Assembly: GCF_020164455.1 (NCBI RefSeq)
Contig: NZ_JAIQWW010000019.1
Coordinates: 1 to 64,000, forward strand
DNA: 64,000 nt
Direction of reading: 5' to 3'
Source of the DNA: Phyllobacterium chamaecytisi
GTDB taxonomy: Bacteria; Pseudomonadota; Alphaproteobacteria; Rhizobiales; Rhizobiaceae
The notes under the pieces: model-generated
Database searches by the model: none
What the model was told of the DNA's origin: nothing
The model's input: only the letters and a program-made list of their open reading frames with translations
Part shown: piece after piece, positions 19,464 to 27,977 of the stretch
How the letters are laid out: every line of letters starts with the position of its first letter
Numbering within the stretch: position 1 is the first letter of the stretch
Program-made: the position numbers and the translations under genes

Positions 19464-20075
19464 ATGGGGCGCCATCGCGAATTTGATGTGGAGAAAGTGC
19501 TCGACGCGGCGCTGTGCGTTTTCTGGCGCAAGGGCTACGAGGGCGCATCTTACGCTGACCTGACAGAGGCTGCCGGCGTTGAGAGGCCCGCCCTCTATTC
19601 TGCATTCGGCAACAAGGAAGCTCTCTTCCGCCGAGCCCTGGATCGCTACTCCGAGCGATATGTGGGCTATATTCCAGTGGCGCTACAGTTACCCACGGCG
19701 CGAGAGGTTGCTGCGCACATCCTGTACGGTGCGGCCGATCTCAATACGCGTTACCCCGGCCACACGGGATGTCTCGGTATCAACGGGGCTGTAGCGGGAT
19801 CGGATGAAGCGGAACCTGTGCGACAAGCGTTGATAGATTATCGCGCGGCTGGTCAGGCGCAGCTTCGTGAGCGCTTCGACCGGGCGAAGGCCGAGGGCGA
19901 CCTACCGGAGACAGCAAAACCTGAAGCCCTTGCGGCGTTCGTAATGGCTGTCACTCACGGCATGGCGGTGCAGGCCAAGGCCGGCTTCAGCCGCGACATG
20001 CTGGAGGCTGTTGCCGAGCAAGCGCTTTCCGCTTGGCCTGCGGGTCGTCGCTCTGGCCATCAGCCCGGAAGCTAG
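19464..20075 (+). CDS. TetR/AcrR family transcriptional regulator
   Basis: A 203-residue regulator starting at ATG 19464 (MGRHREFDVEKVLDAAL). The N-terminal helix-turn-helix is typical: VFWRKGYEGASYADLTEAAG, then RPALYSAFGNKEALFRRAL. The remainder is the variable ligand-binding domain. No strong ribosome site precedes the ATG; an upstream TTG at 19404 overlaps the operator and is less likely. It is divergent from the SDR gene and is probably its repressor, acting at the two palindromes between them. Its stop overlaps the end of the convergent acyltransferase by four bases. Confidence 0.88.
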   Translation: MGRHREFDVEKVLDAALCVFWRKGYEGASYADLTEAAGVERPALYSAFGNKEALFRRALDRYSERYVGYIPVALQLPTAREVAAHILYGAADLNTRYPGHTGCLGINGAVAGSDEAEPVRQALIDYRAAGQAQLRERFDRAKAEGDLPETAKPEALAAFVMAVTHGMAVQAKAGFSRDMLEAVAEQALSAWPAGRRSGHQPGS

Positions 20076-22114
20076 TCGATAGGGATTCCCAAGGCGCCAG
20101 CCAGTGTCTTGAACACCGGGGTATAGAGGTAGCTCAAACTGCGGGCGGTCGTGGCGGTGATATGGTCTGAGTCCCTGTACAAGGGCAGGCCGTTTCGCAT
20201 GCTGTCGCAGCGGCCATTGTCGCAGATACCCTGAAGCGCATCGACGGTTATTGCCCCGTATTTCGCAGCGTATTCGCTGAGCATGTCGCGGGAGGCCGCT
20301 TGCCGTTCGGAAGTGTAGGCCCATGACGGTGCGATATCGGTAGACGTGCCTCTCGTTGCCGCTTTGGCAAGAGCTTCCGGCATATAGTGCCCCATTTCCG
20401 GCACATCCATCACAAGCACCACCTGCGTGCCATGTCGTTTGAGGTCAGCGAGGGTCTGGTCCAGAGCGGTCGCAATGGGCGCCGATTCGTCGTCAAGCTG
20501 CGGGCGGATCTTGGGATCAAAATAAAGCCCCTGATTAGGCAACTCCGAGCGGAGGACGTATTTCGGCCAATAGGCAATCATGAAGACCAACGGTATGCGC
20601 TTGCTAACGATGAGGTCTCGCACCGCCGCATTGTAATCAACGCAGCGCAGCGTGTCTTTTTCGTCTTTCAGTTCCACATCCGGAAGCGGCGGACACGAGG
20701 CCCGTGCGGCCAAAATACCACTGGCACCGGCCTTCGTCGCTGCAAGGTCGATGGCGGGTGCCATGGAACCGGAGTGCGAGTCGCCCCAAACGAGGAAATT
20801 GACACTATCCGCTCTGGGGATTCCCAGGTGGCAAAGGTTGCCCGATTGGACGTCGGAAAGGGAAGGGCCTTTTCCACTGGTGTCCTGCATGCATTCGGGA
20901 CTGGAAAACCGGCTTTCGTCATAGGTGGCGTTGTAGATTTTCTGGGCAACCGGAGTGAGGCGGCTGGGAAGCCCGACTTCGGTGATGATATAATTGCCGA
21001 AAGCCACGACCGCTACGATAACCGCCGTCGCAGCGGCAAAAACCGGTTTGCGGGGAACCGGGCCGGCATGCCCGCGGAACGGTCGCTCGATGAAGTGCCA
21101 GGAAAAAACAGCCACGATAAACGAAATAGCTACGAGCAGACCGTTTTGGATGAAGGTGAGTTCGTGACCATTCAGGTAGCGCGTGAAGACGATAATCGGC
21201 CAGTGCCAGAGATAAAGCGAATAGGAAATCAGGCCGATGAACACAAGCGGCGAGGATGTGAGAAACAATCCCGCCGGTCCGCGCGAGGCTCGCCCCTGAA
21301 TGATGAGAGCAGCACCGATGCAGGGAACGAGTGCGGCAAGGCCGGGAAACAATGTTCCGTCATCATAAACGAAGACCGCAAAGCCTATCAGGATGAGTCC
21401 GACGGCAGCCAGGATTTCGCCGACAAATTGCTGTTTCGGCCGGGGCACGACGCCCAATGCGAGCAAAGCGCCGAGAAGCAGCTCCCAAGCGCGGTAAGGC
21501 GCCAGGTAAAACGCCTCGACAGGCCTGTGCTCAACGGCCCAGATACTCGCTGCGAGCGATCCGACAAACAGCAGAATGAGCGCCGGCTTTATCCATTCCC
21601 GGCTGATCCTGCTCAAAAGAAGGAGCAACAGCGGAAAGACGATATAGAACTGTTCTTCGATGGCGAGCGACCATGTGTGCAACAACGGCTTCAGCTGGGC
21701 GCTGATATCGAAATATCCGCTCTCCCTGTTGAGCTGGATGTTGGAAACAAAAAGAGCAGCTGCCTTCACACTTCGAGCAAAATATTCAAATTCGACCGGC
21801 ATGAAAAATAGCCATGCCATCACCGCCGACGCTGCGATCATTGCGAAAAGCGCCGGAAAAATGCGGCGAATGCGGCTTTCGTAAAACCGCCAGAGGCTGA
21901 AATCGCCCTGGTCGATTCCTCCGATGATCCGCAAGGCCATCAGATAGCCGGAAATGACGAAGAAAACGTCGACGCCGACGAACCCGCCCTGAAAGCCCGA
22001 CATGCCCGTGTGATAAAATACGACCGGTAAAATCGCGATGGCCCGCAAGCCGTCGATGTCGCGTCGATAGGTCAGGCTGTCGCGCGACTGCCCGGACGTC
22101 GGTGAGCTAACCAA
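20072..22114 (-). CDS. OafA/YrhL-type acyltransferase with C-terminal SGNH domain
   Basis: A 680-residue membrane protein. Residues 15-380 form an acyltransferase-3 domain with about ten membrane segments, starting RRDIDGLRAIAILPVV and with the catalytic-type His in VVFYHTG; FVGVDVFFVISGYLM and HFIERPFRG are family motifs. Residues 430-680 form a periplasmic SGNH hydrolase-like domain with GDSHSGSMAPA. Such proteins O-acylate surface polysaccharides. The start is probably TTG at 22114, with GGAG about 10 bases upstream. It reads in the same frame as the small gene before it, separated by a TAG. It is paralogous to the gene at 47501-49516. Confidence 0.87.
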   Translation of the reverse strand: MVSSPTSGQSRDSLTYRRDIDGLRAIAILPVVFYHTGMSGFQGGFVGVDVFFVISGYLMALRIIGGIDQGDFSLWRFYESRIRRIFPALFAMIAASAVMAWLFFMPVEFEYFARSVKAAALFVSNIQLNRESGYFDISAQLKPLLHTWSLAIEEQFYIVFPLLLLLLSRISREWIKPALILLFVGSLAASIWAVEHRPVEAFYLAPYRAWELLLGALLALGVVPRPKQQFVGEILAAVGLILIGFAVFVYDDGTLFPGLAALVPCIGAALIIQGRASRGPAGLFLTSSPLVFIGLISYSLYLWHWPIIVFTRYLNGHELTFIQNGLLVAISFIVAVFSWHFIERPFRGHAGPVPRKPVFAAATAVIVAVVAFGNYIITEVGLPSRLTPVAQKIYNATYDESRFSSPECMQDTSGKGPSLSDVQSGNLCHLGIPRADSVNFLVWGDSHSGSMAPAIDLAATKAGASGILAARASCPPLPDVELKDEKDTLRCVDYNAAVRDLIVSKRIPLVFMIAYWPKYVLRSELPNQGLYFDPKIRPQLDDESAPIATALDQTLADLKRHGTQVVLVMDVPEMGHYMPEALAKAATRGTSTDIAPSWAYTSERQAASRDMLSEYAAKYGAITVDALQGICDNGRCDSMRNGLPLYRDSDHITATTARSLSYLYTPVFKTLAGALGIPID

Positions 22115-22132
22115 TTCCAGTTTACTCCAGCA

Positions 22133-22351
22133 CTATCCGTGGGATTTTTTCCGCGCCGCACGGTACGTGCTCTCTGCGAGGATGAGGATGCAGCCTGCCA
22201 ATAACAGGACACCACCGGCGAATCCAGACAATCCGGCATATTCCACAGCGGTCGCAATGACGCCAATCAATGCAATTGACCAGAGTGCCAGAGCGCCGTC
22301 ATCGATGAACATGCCGATCAGTTCTCGTAGTGTGATGCGTAAGATGTTCAT
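22133..22351 (-). CDS. small two-segment membrane protein (72 aa)
   Basis: A 72-residue protein (MNILRITLRELIGMFIDDGA at the N-terminus) with two hydrophobic segments (about 24-40 and 44-60) and a basic C-terminal end. Its ATG overlaps the stop of the preceding COG4280-type gene as TGATG, so the two are translationally coupled and probably interact. The open frame extends further upstream, but that part overlaps the neighbour. Function unknown. After its TAG the frame stays open into the acyltransferase. Confidence 0.65.
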   Translation of the reverse strand: MNILRITLRELIGMFIDDGALALWSIALIGVIATAVEYAGLSGFAGGVLLLAGCILILAESTYRAARKKSHG

Positions 22352-23103
22352 CAGGCGACTGCCTTTACGTTGGAGCTGTAATAGCCGCGCAGCATCCGCA
22401 CGGCGACAAACGAGAAGATTGCAAGCACGGCAAGGATCGCGATCAGGGACAGATCGGCGCCCGGCCAATCGGCGCCAAGGCCTTCACCAACCCAGAAGAC
22501 GCCGAATGCCGTAAGTAGAAGTCCAACCACGAATTTCAAGGTGTTCTCCGGCACCTGCGACAAGGGCTTGTGCACGACGAAACCGATTATCAGCACCAGG
22601 AGGCAGGCTATAACTGCGCCAAGGGCGGCATAACCGAGCATGCCGCGTCCCGCGCCAACGGCGATGACGATGAAAACCACTTCGATACCCTCGAGCAGTA
22701 CCGCCTTGAACGCAGCGGTCCCAGCTATCCAGTCCGCGCGTCGTTCGGCGTCCTGACGCTTGAGCTGATCGGTCTCCCTGGCGAAGGCTTCTGCCTCATC
22801 GTGAAGGGCGATAAAACCGGATGCGCGGAGAATAGCTTTGCGCAGCCAGCGCATTCCAAACAGGATCAGCAGGGTTCCGATGACGAATTGCAGAAGTTCG
22901 ATCGGGATCAGCCCGAGCAGCGGTCCGAGGATTATGACCAGAGCGGCCAGCACGATGAGTGCGAGCCCCGTGCCGATGAATGCGGGCTTCCAGCTGCGGG
23001 AAACCCCGACGGCGAGGATAATGGTGAAGGCTTCGACGACTTCGACGAAAGAGCCGAGGAAGGCTGCAGTCATAGTCGATACTATGGTCGTGATGTTGGA
23101 CAT
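22351..23103 (-). CDS. COG4280-type integral membrane protein
   Basis: A 250-residue protein with six or seven membrane segments. Two related motifs, FVEVVEAFTIILAVG (about 17-31) and LLEGIEVVFIVIAVGAG (about 135-151), occupy the two halves, in the style of cation transporters that carry paired acidic membrane motifs (such as Gdt1/UPF0016 proteins). Transport of a divalent cation is an inference only. The ATG at 23103 has GGAA seven bases upstream. It is followed without a gap by a 72-residue membrane protein, then by the acyltransferase; all three may be one operon. Confidence 0.7.
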   Translation of the reverse strand: MSNITTIVSTMTAAFLGSFVEVVEAFTIILAVGVSRSWKPAFIGTGLALIVLAALVIILGPLLGLIPIELLQFVIGTLLILFGMRWLRKAILRASGFIALHDEAEAFARETDQLKRQDAERRADWIAGTAAFKAVLLEGIEVVFIVIAVGAGRGMLGYAALGAVIACLLVLIIGFVVHKPLSQVPENTLKFVVGLLLTAFGVFWVGEGLGADWPGADLSLIAILAVLAIFSFVAVRMLRGYYSSNVKAVA

Positions 23104-23426
23104 GGAGGATTTCCGTTCAGGCAGAATGAGACAAAGACTACTCGATAAAAAGTCAAGATTCAGGCGGCCAGAAGGATGAAGCGTTCGGATGGAAAAGAAA
23201 ACGTGACCCGGATGTCGTTGATCTTTCGCTTAGTACGGATTTGTTTTGCTTCGGTGGGGAAGTGCAACTTGTCACGACCATCAAACGTTTTGTTACCCGG
23301 TTATGTTTTGGGATCAGTTTTTTGTTGCTCTTTGCGTGAAGGTGCATTCTGGTTGCAGATGACAGAAAATAGTAAAATAGTCGGCGATAAACAGTTCTGA
23401 AGTCTTTCCCACTTTCGACCAGGATA
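23104..23426. other. intergenic region between divergent genes
   Basis: This 323-base AT-richer stretch separates the minus-strand COG4280-type gene from the plus-strand P-loop gene and presumably holds both promoters. A 74-codon open frame (23176-23400) is present but lacks protein-like composition. I see no metal-responsive box or repeat. Confidence 0.4.
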
Positions 23427-24062
23427 ATGCCCTTGAACACACGGATTGATCCGCATCTTAAAATGATCCTGATCGGCGGCTCGTCCAATGTCGGGAAATC
23501 AAGGGTGGCAGGCGCATTAGCGGGGAAACTCGGCTGGCGCTGTATTTCAACGGACAGCCTTGCCAGGCACCCCGGCAGGCCGTGGCGCCAATCGAACAAG
23601 AAAGTCCCCAACCACGTGGCCGAGCACTATCTTAGTTTAAAGGCCAACGAACTGCTGGAATCCGTCATTCTGCATCACCGCAAGATGTCGCCACTCGTCG
23701 CGGAACTTGTCCGGGCAACGGTGCACGATGTAGGCATGGAGAAATTGGTGCTCGAGGGATCGGCACTTTGGCCTTTCATCACGAGTGGACACCGCATGAA
23801 GGAAGTTGGAACTGTCTGGCTGACGGCCAGTTCCGATACGTTGCGCACACGGATCTATGAAGCAAGCGGTTTCCACAATGCCAGCGAACAGAACCGTGGA
23901 ATGATCTCAAGATTTCTCGAACGCACACTGCTATTCGATCGAAAGACCGCCGAACTCGTTAGCGAGCACGGCTGCAAGGTCCTCGATGTTGACGAGTACA
24001 AAACGACAGAGGACCTGATTGACGGCATAGTCGCTAGCCTCAAGCCATCTCCGACCCGCTAA
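23427..24062 (+). CDS. P-loop kinase-like NTPase
   Basis: A 211-residue cytoplasmic protein with a Walker A motif GGSSNVGKS near residues 17-25, followed by a LGWRCISTDSL segment as in small-molecule kinases that carry an Asp after strand 2. KLVLEGSALWP near 110 is a likely strand-3 acidic motif, and TVWLTAS near 130 and a basic lid (RFLERTLLFDRK near 165) follow. The layout resembles shikimate/phosphoglycerate/zeta-type kinases, without enough detail to name a substrate. AGGATA precedes the ATG. It is a single gene; lpxO follows after 170 bases. Confidence 0.65.
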   Translation: MPLNTRIDPHLKMILIGGSSNVGKSRVAGALAGKLGWRCISTDSLARHPGRPWRQSNKKVPNHVAEHYLSLKANELLESVILHHRKMSPLVAELVRATVHDVGMEKLVLEGSALWPFITSGHRMKEVGTVWLTASSDTLRTRIYEASGFHNASEQNRGMISRFLERTLLFDRKTAELVSEHGCKVLDVDEYKTTEDLIDGIVASLKPSPTR

Positions 24063-24235
24063 CTTCTGATCCGGAGCAAAAATTGACGAATGATCGAGAG
24101 CCTCGTGCGGCAATATCGGCGCACGAGGCTCTAGCATACCGGTCTATCGTCGCCTAAATAGATTCCTGTCATCGGAACCGAACGTATCCGCCACTGCGTC
24201 CCGGTCCGCAAAGCCAGCAACGCATTGGAATGATC

Positions 24236-25072
24236 ATGACCGAAGGAACGTTGAAGGAACCAAGTCTTCAAGACTCTGAGGCTGAAGAAGTCGAGCAGGA
24301 ATTCGGGACAGCCGGAATTGCGCCAATGGCTCGCCCGAGCAAGACCACACGCTTTTTCATGGGCATCGTCTCCTGGGCAGAGAAGCTCAATCTCAAATAT
24401 GCCAGATTTGGCAACCCTCCAGTCTATGACAATGCGGTCTTTCCCTGGACAAGCGAGATAGAAAAAGCTTGGCCGGACATTCGCATCGAACTCGACCGCG
24501 TTCTTTTGCGTCAAAGCGAACTGCCGGCTTTTCAGGATATTTCGACGGACGTCAAAACAATCTCGACGGACAGGCAATGGAAAACCTTCTTCCTCGTCGG
24601 ATTCGGCGTGAAGTCAAAACACAACATTCAAGCATGTCCCAAGACATGGGCGGCGGTGCAGAAGATCCCCAACCTGAAGACAGCCATGTTTTCGATATTC
24701 GAACCCGGCAAACATCTGCCTGCCCATCGGGGGCCTTACAATGGCGTATTGCGGCTCCATCTCGGTTTGATCGTGCCGGAGCCGGGCGACAAGCTCGCCA
24801 TCCGGGTCAAAGACAGGATATGTCATTGGCAAGAAGGCAAAGCCCTGATCTTCGACGATGCGTACGAACACGAAGCCTGGAATCATACTGACAAGACGCG
24901 CGTCGTCCTGTTCGTAGATTTCGTGAAGCCGCTAAAATTTCCCGCCAGTTTCATCAATTGGGCGCTTATGAACCTGGCGATCTTCACGCCATTTATTCGT
25001 GAAGGCCTCGACAACCACAAGGAATGGGAAAAACGTTTTTACGCTGAAGCCGAGACCTTGCGAAATCAGTGA
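24236..25072 (+). CDS. lpxO: aspartyl/asparaginyl beta-hydroxylase family protein, LpxO-like lipid A hydroxylase
   Basis: A 278-residue Fe(II)/2-oxoglutarate-dependent dioxygenase. The family core is clear in residues 160-230: HLPAHRGPYNGVLRLHLGL supplies the first metal His, and LIFDDAYEHEAWNHTDKTRV the rest of the metal and 2-oxoglutarate site. A hydrophobic C-terminal segment (near 240-255) fits membrane association. Homologues 2-hydroxylate a secondary acyl chain of lipid A. The ATG at 24236 has GGAA at a good distance; another ATG at 24230 is two codons upstream. It lies at the left edge of the polysaccharide locus. Confidence 0.72.
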   Translation: MTEGTLKEPSLQDSEAEEVEQEFGTAGIAPMARPSKTTRFFMGIVSWAEKLNLKYARFGNPPVYDNAVFPWTSEIEKAWPDIRIELDRVLLRQSELPAFQDISTDVKTISTDRQWKTFFLVGFGVKSKHNIQACPKTWAAVQKIPNLKTAMFSIFEPGKHLPAHRGPYNGVLRLHLGLIVPEPGDKLAIRVKDRICHWQEGKALIFDDAYEHEAWNHTDKTRVVLFVDFVKPLKFPASFINWALMNLAIFTPFIREGLDNHKEWEKRFYAEAETLRNQ

Positions 25073-25089
25073 TGCGCGTTAGGCGAGCT

Positions 25090-25190
25090 AGAGCAATTCC
25101 GTTTTACTTCGAATCGCGGAATTGCTCTGACTCTTTGTTTTTACGCAATTCCGGACGGAAAACCGGTTCCCGCTTTTCCTGGAATTGCTC
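25090..25190. repeat. RIME-like rhizobial intergenic palindromic element
   Basis: AGAGCAATTCCG (25090-25101) and CGGAATTGCTCT (25117-25128) are perfect inverted arms. They are followed by GCAATTCCGGACGGAAAACC and GGAATTGCTCC (25171 onward), which repeat the same core. This double-palindrome form, near 100 bases long, matches the Rhizobium-specific intergenic mosaic element RIME as I remember it. It lies between the convergent ends of lpxO and exoF and may act as a bidirectional terminator. Confidence 0.75.
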
Positions 25191-25195
25191 CAGGT

Positions 25196-26470
25196 TCATG
25201 AATGCTCGGTGTCGATTTTGACCTTGACCACATCGCCGGGCAGCAGAATGGTCCCTTCTTCAGCGGTCGTCTCTTCGGTTTTTCCGTTGGAGTTGCGGAC
25301 AATGCTGTATTGCATGACAACGGGATCTGAGCCGTTGCCCGCGGCCGCCGGCGCGTTGACCAGCGCTTCGGTCATCAGGTTTTTGTTCATCTGAAGCTTC
25401 AGATTGCTTTCATCGAGCGTGGCCTGTGTCGCCTGCATCTCGGTTGCCAATTCCGACTTGCGCTCATTATCAAGGTCGGTCTCGTTCTGGGTCGATTTAC
25501 TGATTTCCTGCTTGGCACGCAACGACGCGGTATCAAGATCCAGAAGTTTGCCTTCCATGTCTGCAACCGAGGTTTGCAACCCGAGGAGGCGCGAGTTCAC
25601 GACAAGGCCCTGATCCGCCAGTCCGCCAATGCTTGTAAGCTCCTTGCGGGTTAGATCCAGCTGCCGGTTCTGCACGCCCATTTTCTTCTCAAGCGAACTG
25701 ATTTCGTTCGTATAGAGCGTCTTGAGGTCGTTCAGCCCACTGATCTGGAGATCGAGGGAATTCTTCCTTGTCCGCATGATTGCCGTTTCATCGTCGACCA
25801 GTCTCTTGAGGTTCGACTTCTCGATCAAATCGTCCGGAACCTTGATTTCCTGCACATTGGCCAATTCGGCTTGCAGTCTTGCAAGTTTGACCACCGCCCG
25901 GTCATGCGCGGCTACTATCACATCATAGTCCCCGCGCGCATTGAAATAATCCCGCTCGAAGCGCTGCCCGGTCGTTCGCGGCATTCCGCCAGCAAGGCTG
26001 ACGGCCTTGAGAACCGTCATTTCCGGCTCGAATGCATATCTGCCTGGCGTCTGCACGTCGCCTGAAACGAAAATCGGCCGAAACTCGGATATCTCGACGG
26101 AGGCTTCCGGAAGATCGCTTAGGCCGAGTTTCTGCCGGAGGTTCTCAGAGATCTCCTTGGCAATTTCGGATGTGGTCTTGCCGCCAGCGGCTATTTCACC
26201 CGCGAAGGGAAGAGACAAGGTGCCTGAGGGTCCAACCCTGTAATCACCTGTGATCGTGGGCCACTCGCGAAAGGTGCCTTCTGCGGTCTGCCATTCGATC
26301 ACGCGTATGGTGACCTTGTCCATCGGGCCCAACGCGTAATCCGCAGCATGGGCACCCGGCGCAAACAGCATCATGAGAAGCAGCATGCAGCCATAAAAGA
26401 ACCAGCGCGTTGCAGCGGTGAAACCGCGTGGCATGCCTGAGCACGCACTTGACGGGGAAATCGGGGTCAT
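25196..26470 (-). CDS. exoF: ExoF-like polysaccharide export protein (outer membrane/periplasmic)
   Basis: A 424-residue exported protein. It starts at ATG 26470 (AGGAG 12 bases upstream) and has a hydrophobic signal segment ending GAHA, near residue 42. The polysaccharide export (Wza N-terminal) domain follows (YALGPMDKVTIRVIEW, YRVGPSGTLSLPFAG), then SLBB-like segments (SGDVQTPGRYAFEPEMTVLK) and a long coiled-coil region (about 190-380). This order is that of ExoF of Sinorhizobium meliloti, which acts with ExoY in succinoglycan assembly and export. It is divergent from exoX across an 874-base region with two TGC motifs. Confidence 0.88.
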   Translation of the reverse strand: MTPISPSSACSGMPRGFTAATRWFFYGCMLLLMMLFAPGAHAADYALGPMDKVTIRVIEWQTAEGTFREWPTITGDYRVGPSGTLSLPFAGEIAAGGKTTSEIAKEISENLRQKLGLSDLPEASVEISEFRPIFVSGDVQTPGRYAFEPEMTVLKAVSLAGGMPRTTGQRFERDYFNARGDYDVIVAAHDRAVVKLARLQAELANVQEIKVPDDLIEKSNLKRLVDDETAIMRTRKNSLDLQISGLNDLKTLYTNEISSLEKKMGVQNRQLDLTRKELTSIGGLADQGLVVNSRLLGLQTSVADMEGKLLDLDTASLRAKQEISKSTQNETDLDNERKSELATEMQATQATLDESNLKLQMNKNLMTEALVNAPAAAGNGSDPVVMQYSIVRNSNGKTEETTAEEGTILLPGDVVKVKIDTEHS

Positions 26471-26754
26471 TTCCAACAATTACTCCTGTAAATCAATCGG
26501 GATCGGTGTGGCTATTTCCGCCCTAATCTCGGCAAAGCCACCCGGCCCAAGCCTCATAAGCAGGATCGTGTGACATATATGAGGCGGGAATGATCTTGCG
26601 AACGATCACAATGTCCTTCCGAAAAGGCCAATTTCGACGGAATGCTTGTCGAAAACAAGGCATTCGTCGAAGGTAACGCTGCTGCCCTCGTGTATCCGCT
26701 CCAGTCAGCCCGGAACGGACGCGAATGATTGTTCGGAAGATAACATAAAAATTG

Positions 26755-26766
26755 TGCGTTGCAACA
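26755..26766 (+). promoter_or_regulatory. TGC-rich motif TGCGTTGCAACA
   Basis: One mismatch to TGCRNYGCASMA. It lies 285 bases upstream of exoF in the shared exoF-exoX promoter region. Confidence 0.4.
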
Positions 26767-27006
26767 GAACGCCGCTTGCAGCATGCGAGTTGAATGGCAT
26801 TTTGGCTGCATTCTTTGGTCGTAATTGCCGGAAATGACGATGTATCTTACCGGAGTGTTATGTAATTTGTGATCGCAATTCCGCTCGTTCAGGCCAAAAA
26901 CATAATTACATATGCTTATATAGTTTAGTGATTGTAATTAGTTTTGTCTCCTTCTAGACAATTGGATGGGTTGTATAGCCGCGAGATAGTGTGTAATTTT
27001 TTTATT

Positions 27007-27018
27007 TGCGCTGCAACA
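27007..27018 (+). promoter_or_regulatory. TGC-rich motif TGCGCTGCAACA
   Basis: One mismatch to TGCRNYGCASMA. It is the second copy in the exoF-exoX region, 326 bases upstream of exoX. Confidence 0.4.
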
Positions 27019-27344
27019 TAGCGTGAAAATGTGTCGTGTTTCGTTATTTTTGAGTGAAGACAAGACGTGCTTCAGCCGTCCGCGTGCGTTGTATGCTGTA
27101 TTAGCGAGTCTCAATACCTCGCCGGCTCCAAAAGCGCAGAAAAATTGTGGTTACAAGGTAAGAAAACTGTTATATTCCGGCTTAAAATTAGCCGAGGTGC
27201 TTTCATCTAAACTCAAGGGGTTTGGTATAGACAAATTGGCAGTCAAAAAAACATTCATGTACGCGCATTAGCGTGTGTGGGGGGAGACAAAATGACAAGA
27301 AACGATACGCCAGCTTTTCTCCGCATAAAGAACGGGAGCTGAGC

Positions 27345-27623
27345 ATGAGATTTCCAAATTTTTTAATTGGAATGTTCGGCGTCCTTATTGCATTTGCGAT
27401 CACGACCTACGTGCTTACGCAATCTTTGTGGGCAACAATCGTCCAGACGTTGATTTGTGCAGTGGTCATCCAGGTAGGATATTTCGCGGTGGTGCTTTTC
27501 CTTGTCGCGCGCGAAAAGCCGCGGACGTCCGAGTGGAAGCAGTCCGGGACCAATGAGCCAACCGGCATTGTCGCCAACAAGCAGCCTCCATTTAAGTCAA
27601 TTACACCTACAGAGACGCACTAG
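27345..27623 (+). CDS. exoX: ExoX/SyrA-family exopolysaccharide production repressor
   Basis: A 92-residue inner-membrane protein. The ATG at 27345 is preceded by GGGAGCTGAGC and gives MRFPNFLIGMFGVLIAF, very like ExoX of Sinorhizobium meliloti. Two membrane segments (about 5-25 and 35-58, the second containing VIQVGYFAVVLFLVA) precede a polar tail. ExoX and its Rhizobium relative PsiA lower exopolysaccharide output by acting after transcription, probably on the initiating transferase ExoY (family knowledge). Here exoX is separated from exoY by other genes. A hairpin repeat begins one base after its stop. Confidence 0.85.
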   Translation: MRFPNFLIGMFGVLIAFAITTYVLTQSLWATIVQTLICAVVIQVGYFAVVLFLVAREKPRTSEWKQSGTNEPTGIVANKQPPFKSITPTETH

Positions 27624-27624
27624 G

Positions 27625-27760
27625 TCTGTTCATATTCACGCCATGGCGGCCTGCAAACGGCGTTTTTCTGCGCTCCGGTGCTCACATACCAACATGTACG
27701 CTGCGCTCCGGTGCTCGAAAACCACCGTTTTCGCCTCGCCCTGACATGAATCTCAACAGA
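27625..27760 (+). repeat. hairpin repeat element, copy 4 of 5
   Basis: It starts one base after the exoX stop. Outer arms TCTGTTCATATTCA (27625-27638) and TGAATCTCAACAGA (27747-27760) pair imperfectly. The apical stem is CATAC/GTACG at 27685-27689 and 27696-27700, with one mismatch. The remaining 27761-27953 stretch before the next gene contains nothing I recognise. Confidence 0.85.
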
Positions 27761-27977
27761 GTCTTAAGCGATCCGGAGCAACTTCCGGGTGTCAGAACCT
27801 TGCTCTAGAAGTCTGCCTCTTGCGGGAGGCCGAAATAATTGTATCCTTGCTGCATCGGTCTGGTGCTGGCAATACGCCCACAGACCATACGTGGTGCGCG
27901 CTAATACGCCTTCGTGCACCCAGTAGAGACCCGCACAGTCGAGGGCAGGGGCAATTACAGATAATCCGGACAATAGT

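Larger units (their letters stand above)
26471..27344. other. long AT-rich regulatory region between exoF and exoX
   Basis: An 874-base region between divergent genes. It is clearly AT-richer than the surroundings (for example 26880-27010 and 27160-27260) and carries TGC motifs at 26755-26766 and 27007-27018. An 82-codon open frame at 27023-27271 has an unlikely composition and no ribosome site. AT-rich promoters of this type are typical targets of the Ros/MucR regulators that control rhizobial exopolysaccharide; that is inference. Confidence 0.5.

Noticed and set aside
20387..21811. 474-codon frame antisense to the acyltransferase gene
   Set aside because: Low-complexity charged sequence typical of a shadow frame; the opposite strand encodes clear acyltransferase and SGNH motifs.
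23176..23400. 74-codon frame in the 23.1-23.4 kb gap
   Set aside because: No protein-like pattern, and it fills a region needed for divergent promoters.
27023..27271. 82-codon frame between exoF and exoX
   Set aside because: Odd composition (many Cys and Lys), no ribosome site, lies in an AT-rich promoter region; no resemblance to any family.
27502..27744. Short frames within the hairpin elements reading FSALRCS-type peptides
   Set aside because: The same peptide style appears in copies 2 and 4 because the DNA repeats; stems change by compensation rather than by codon, so these are not genes.
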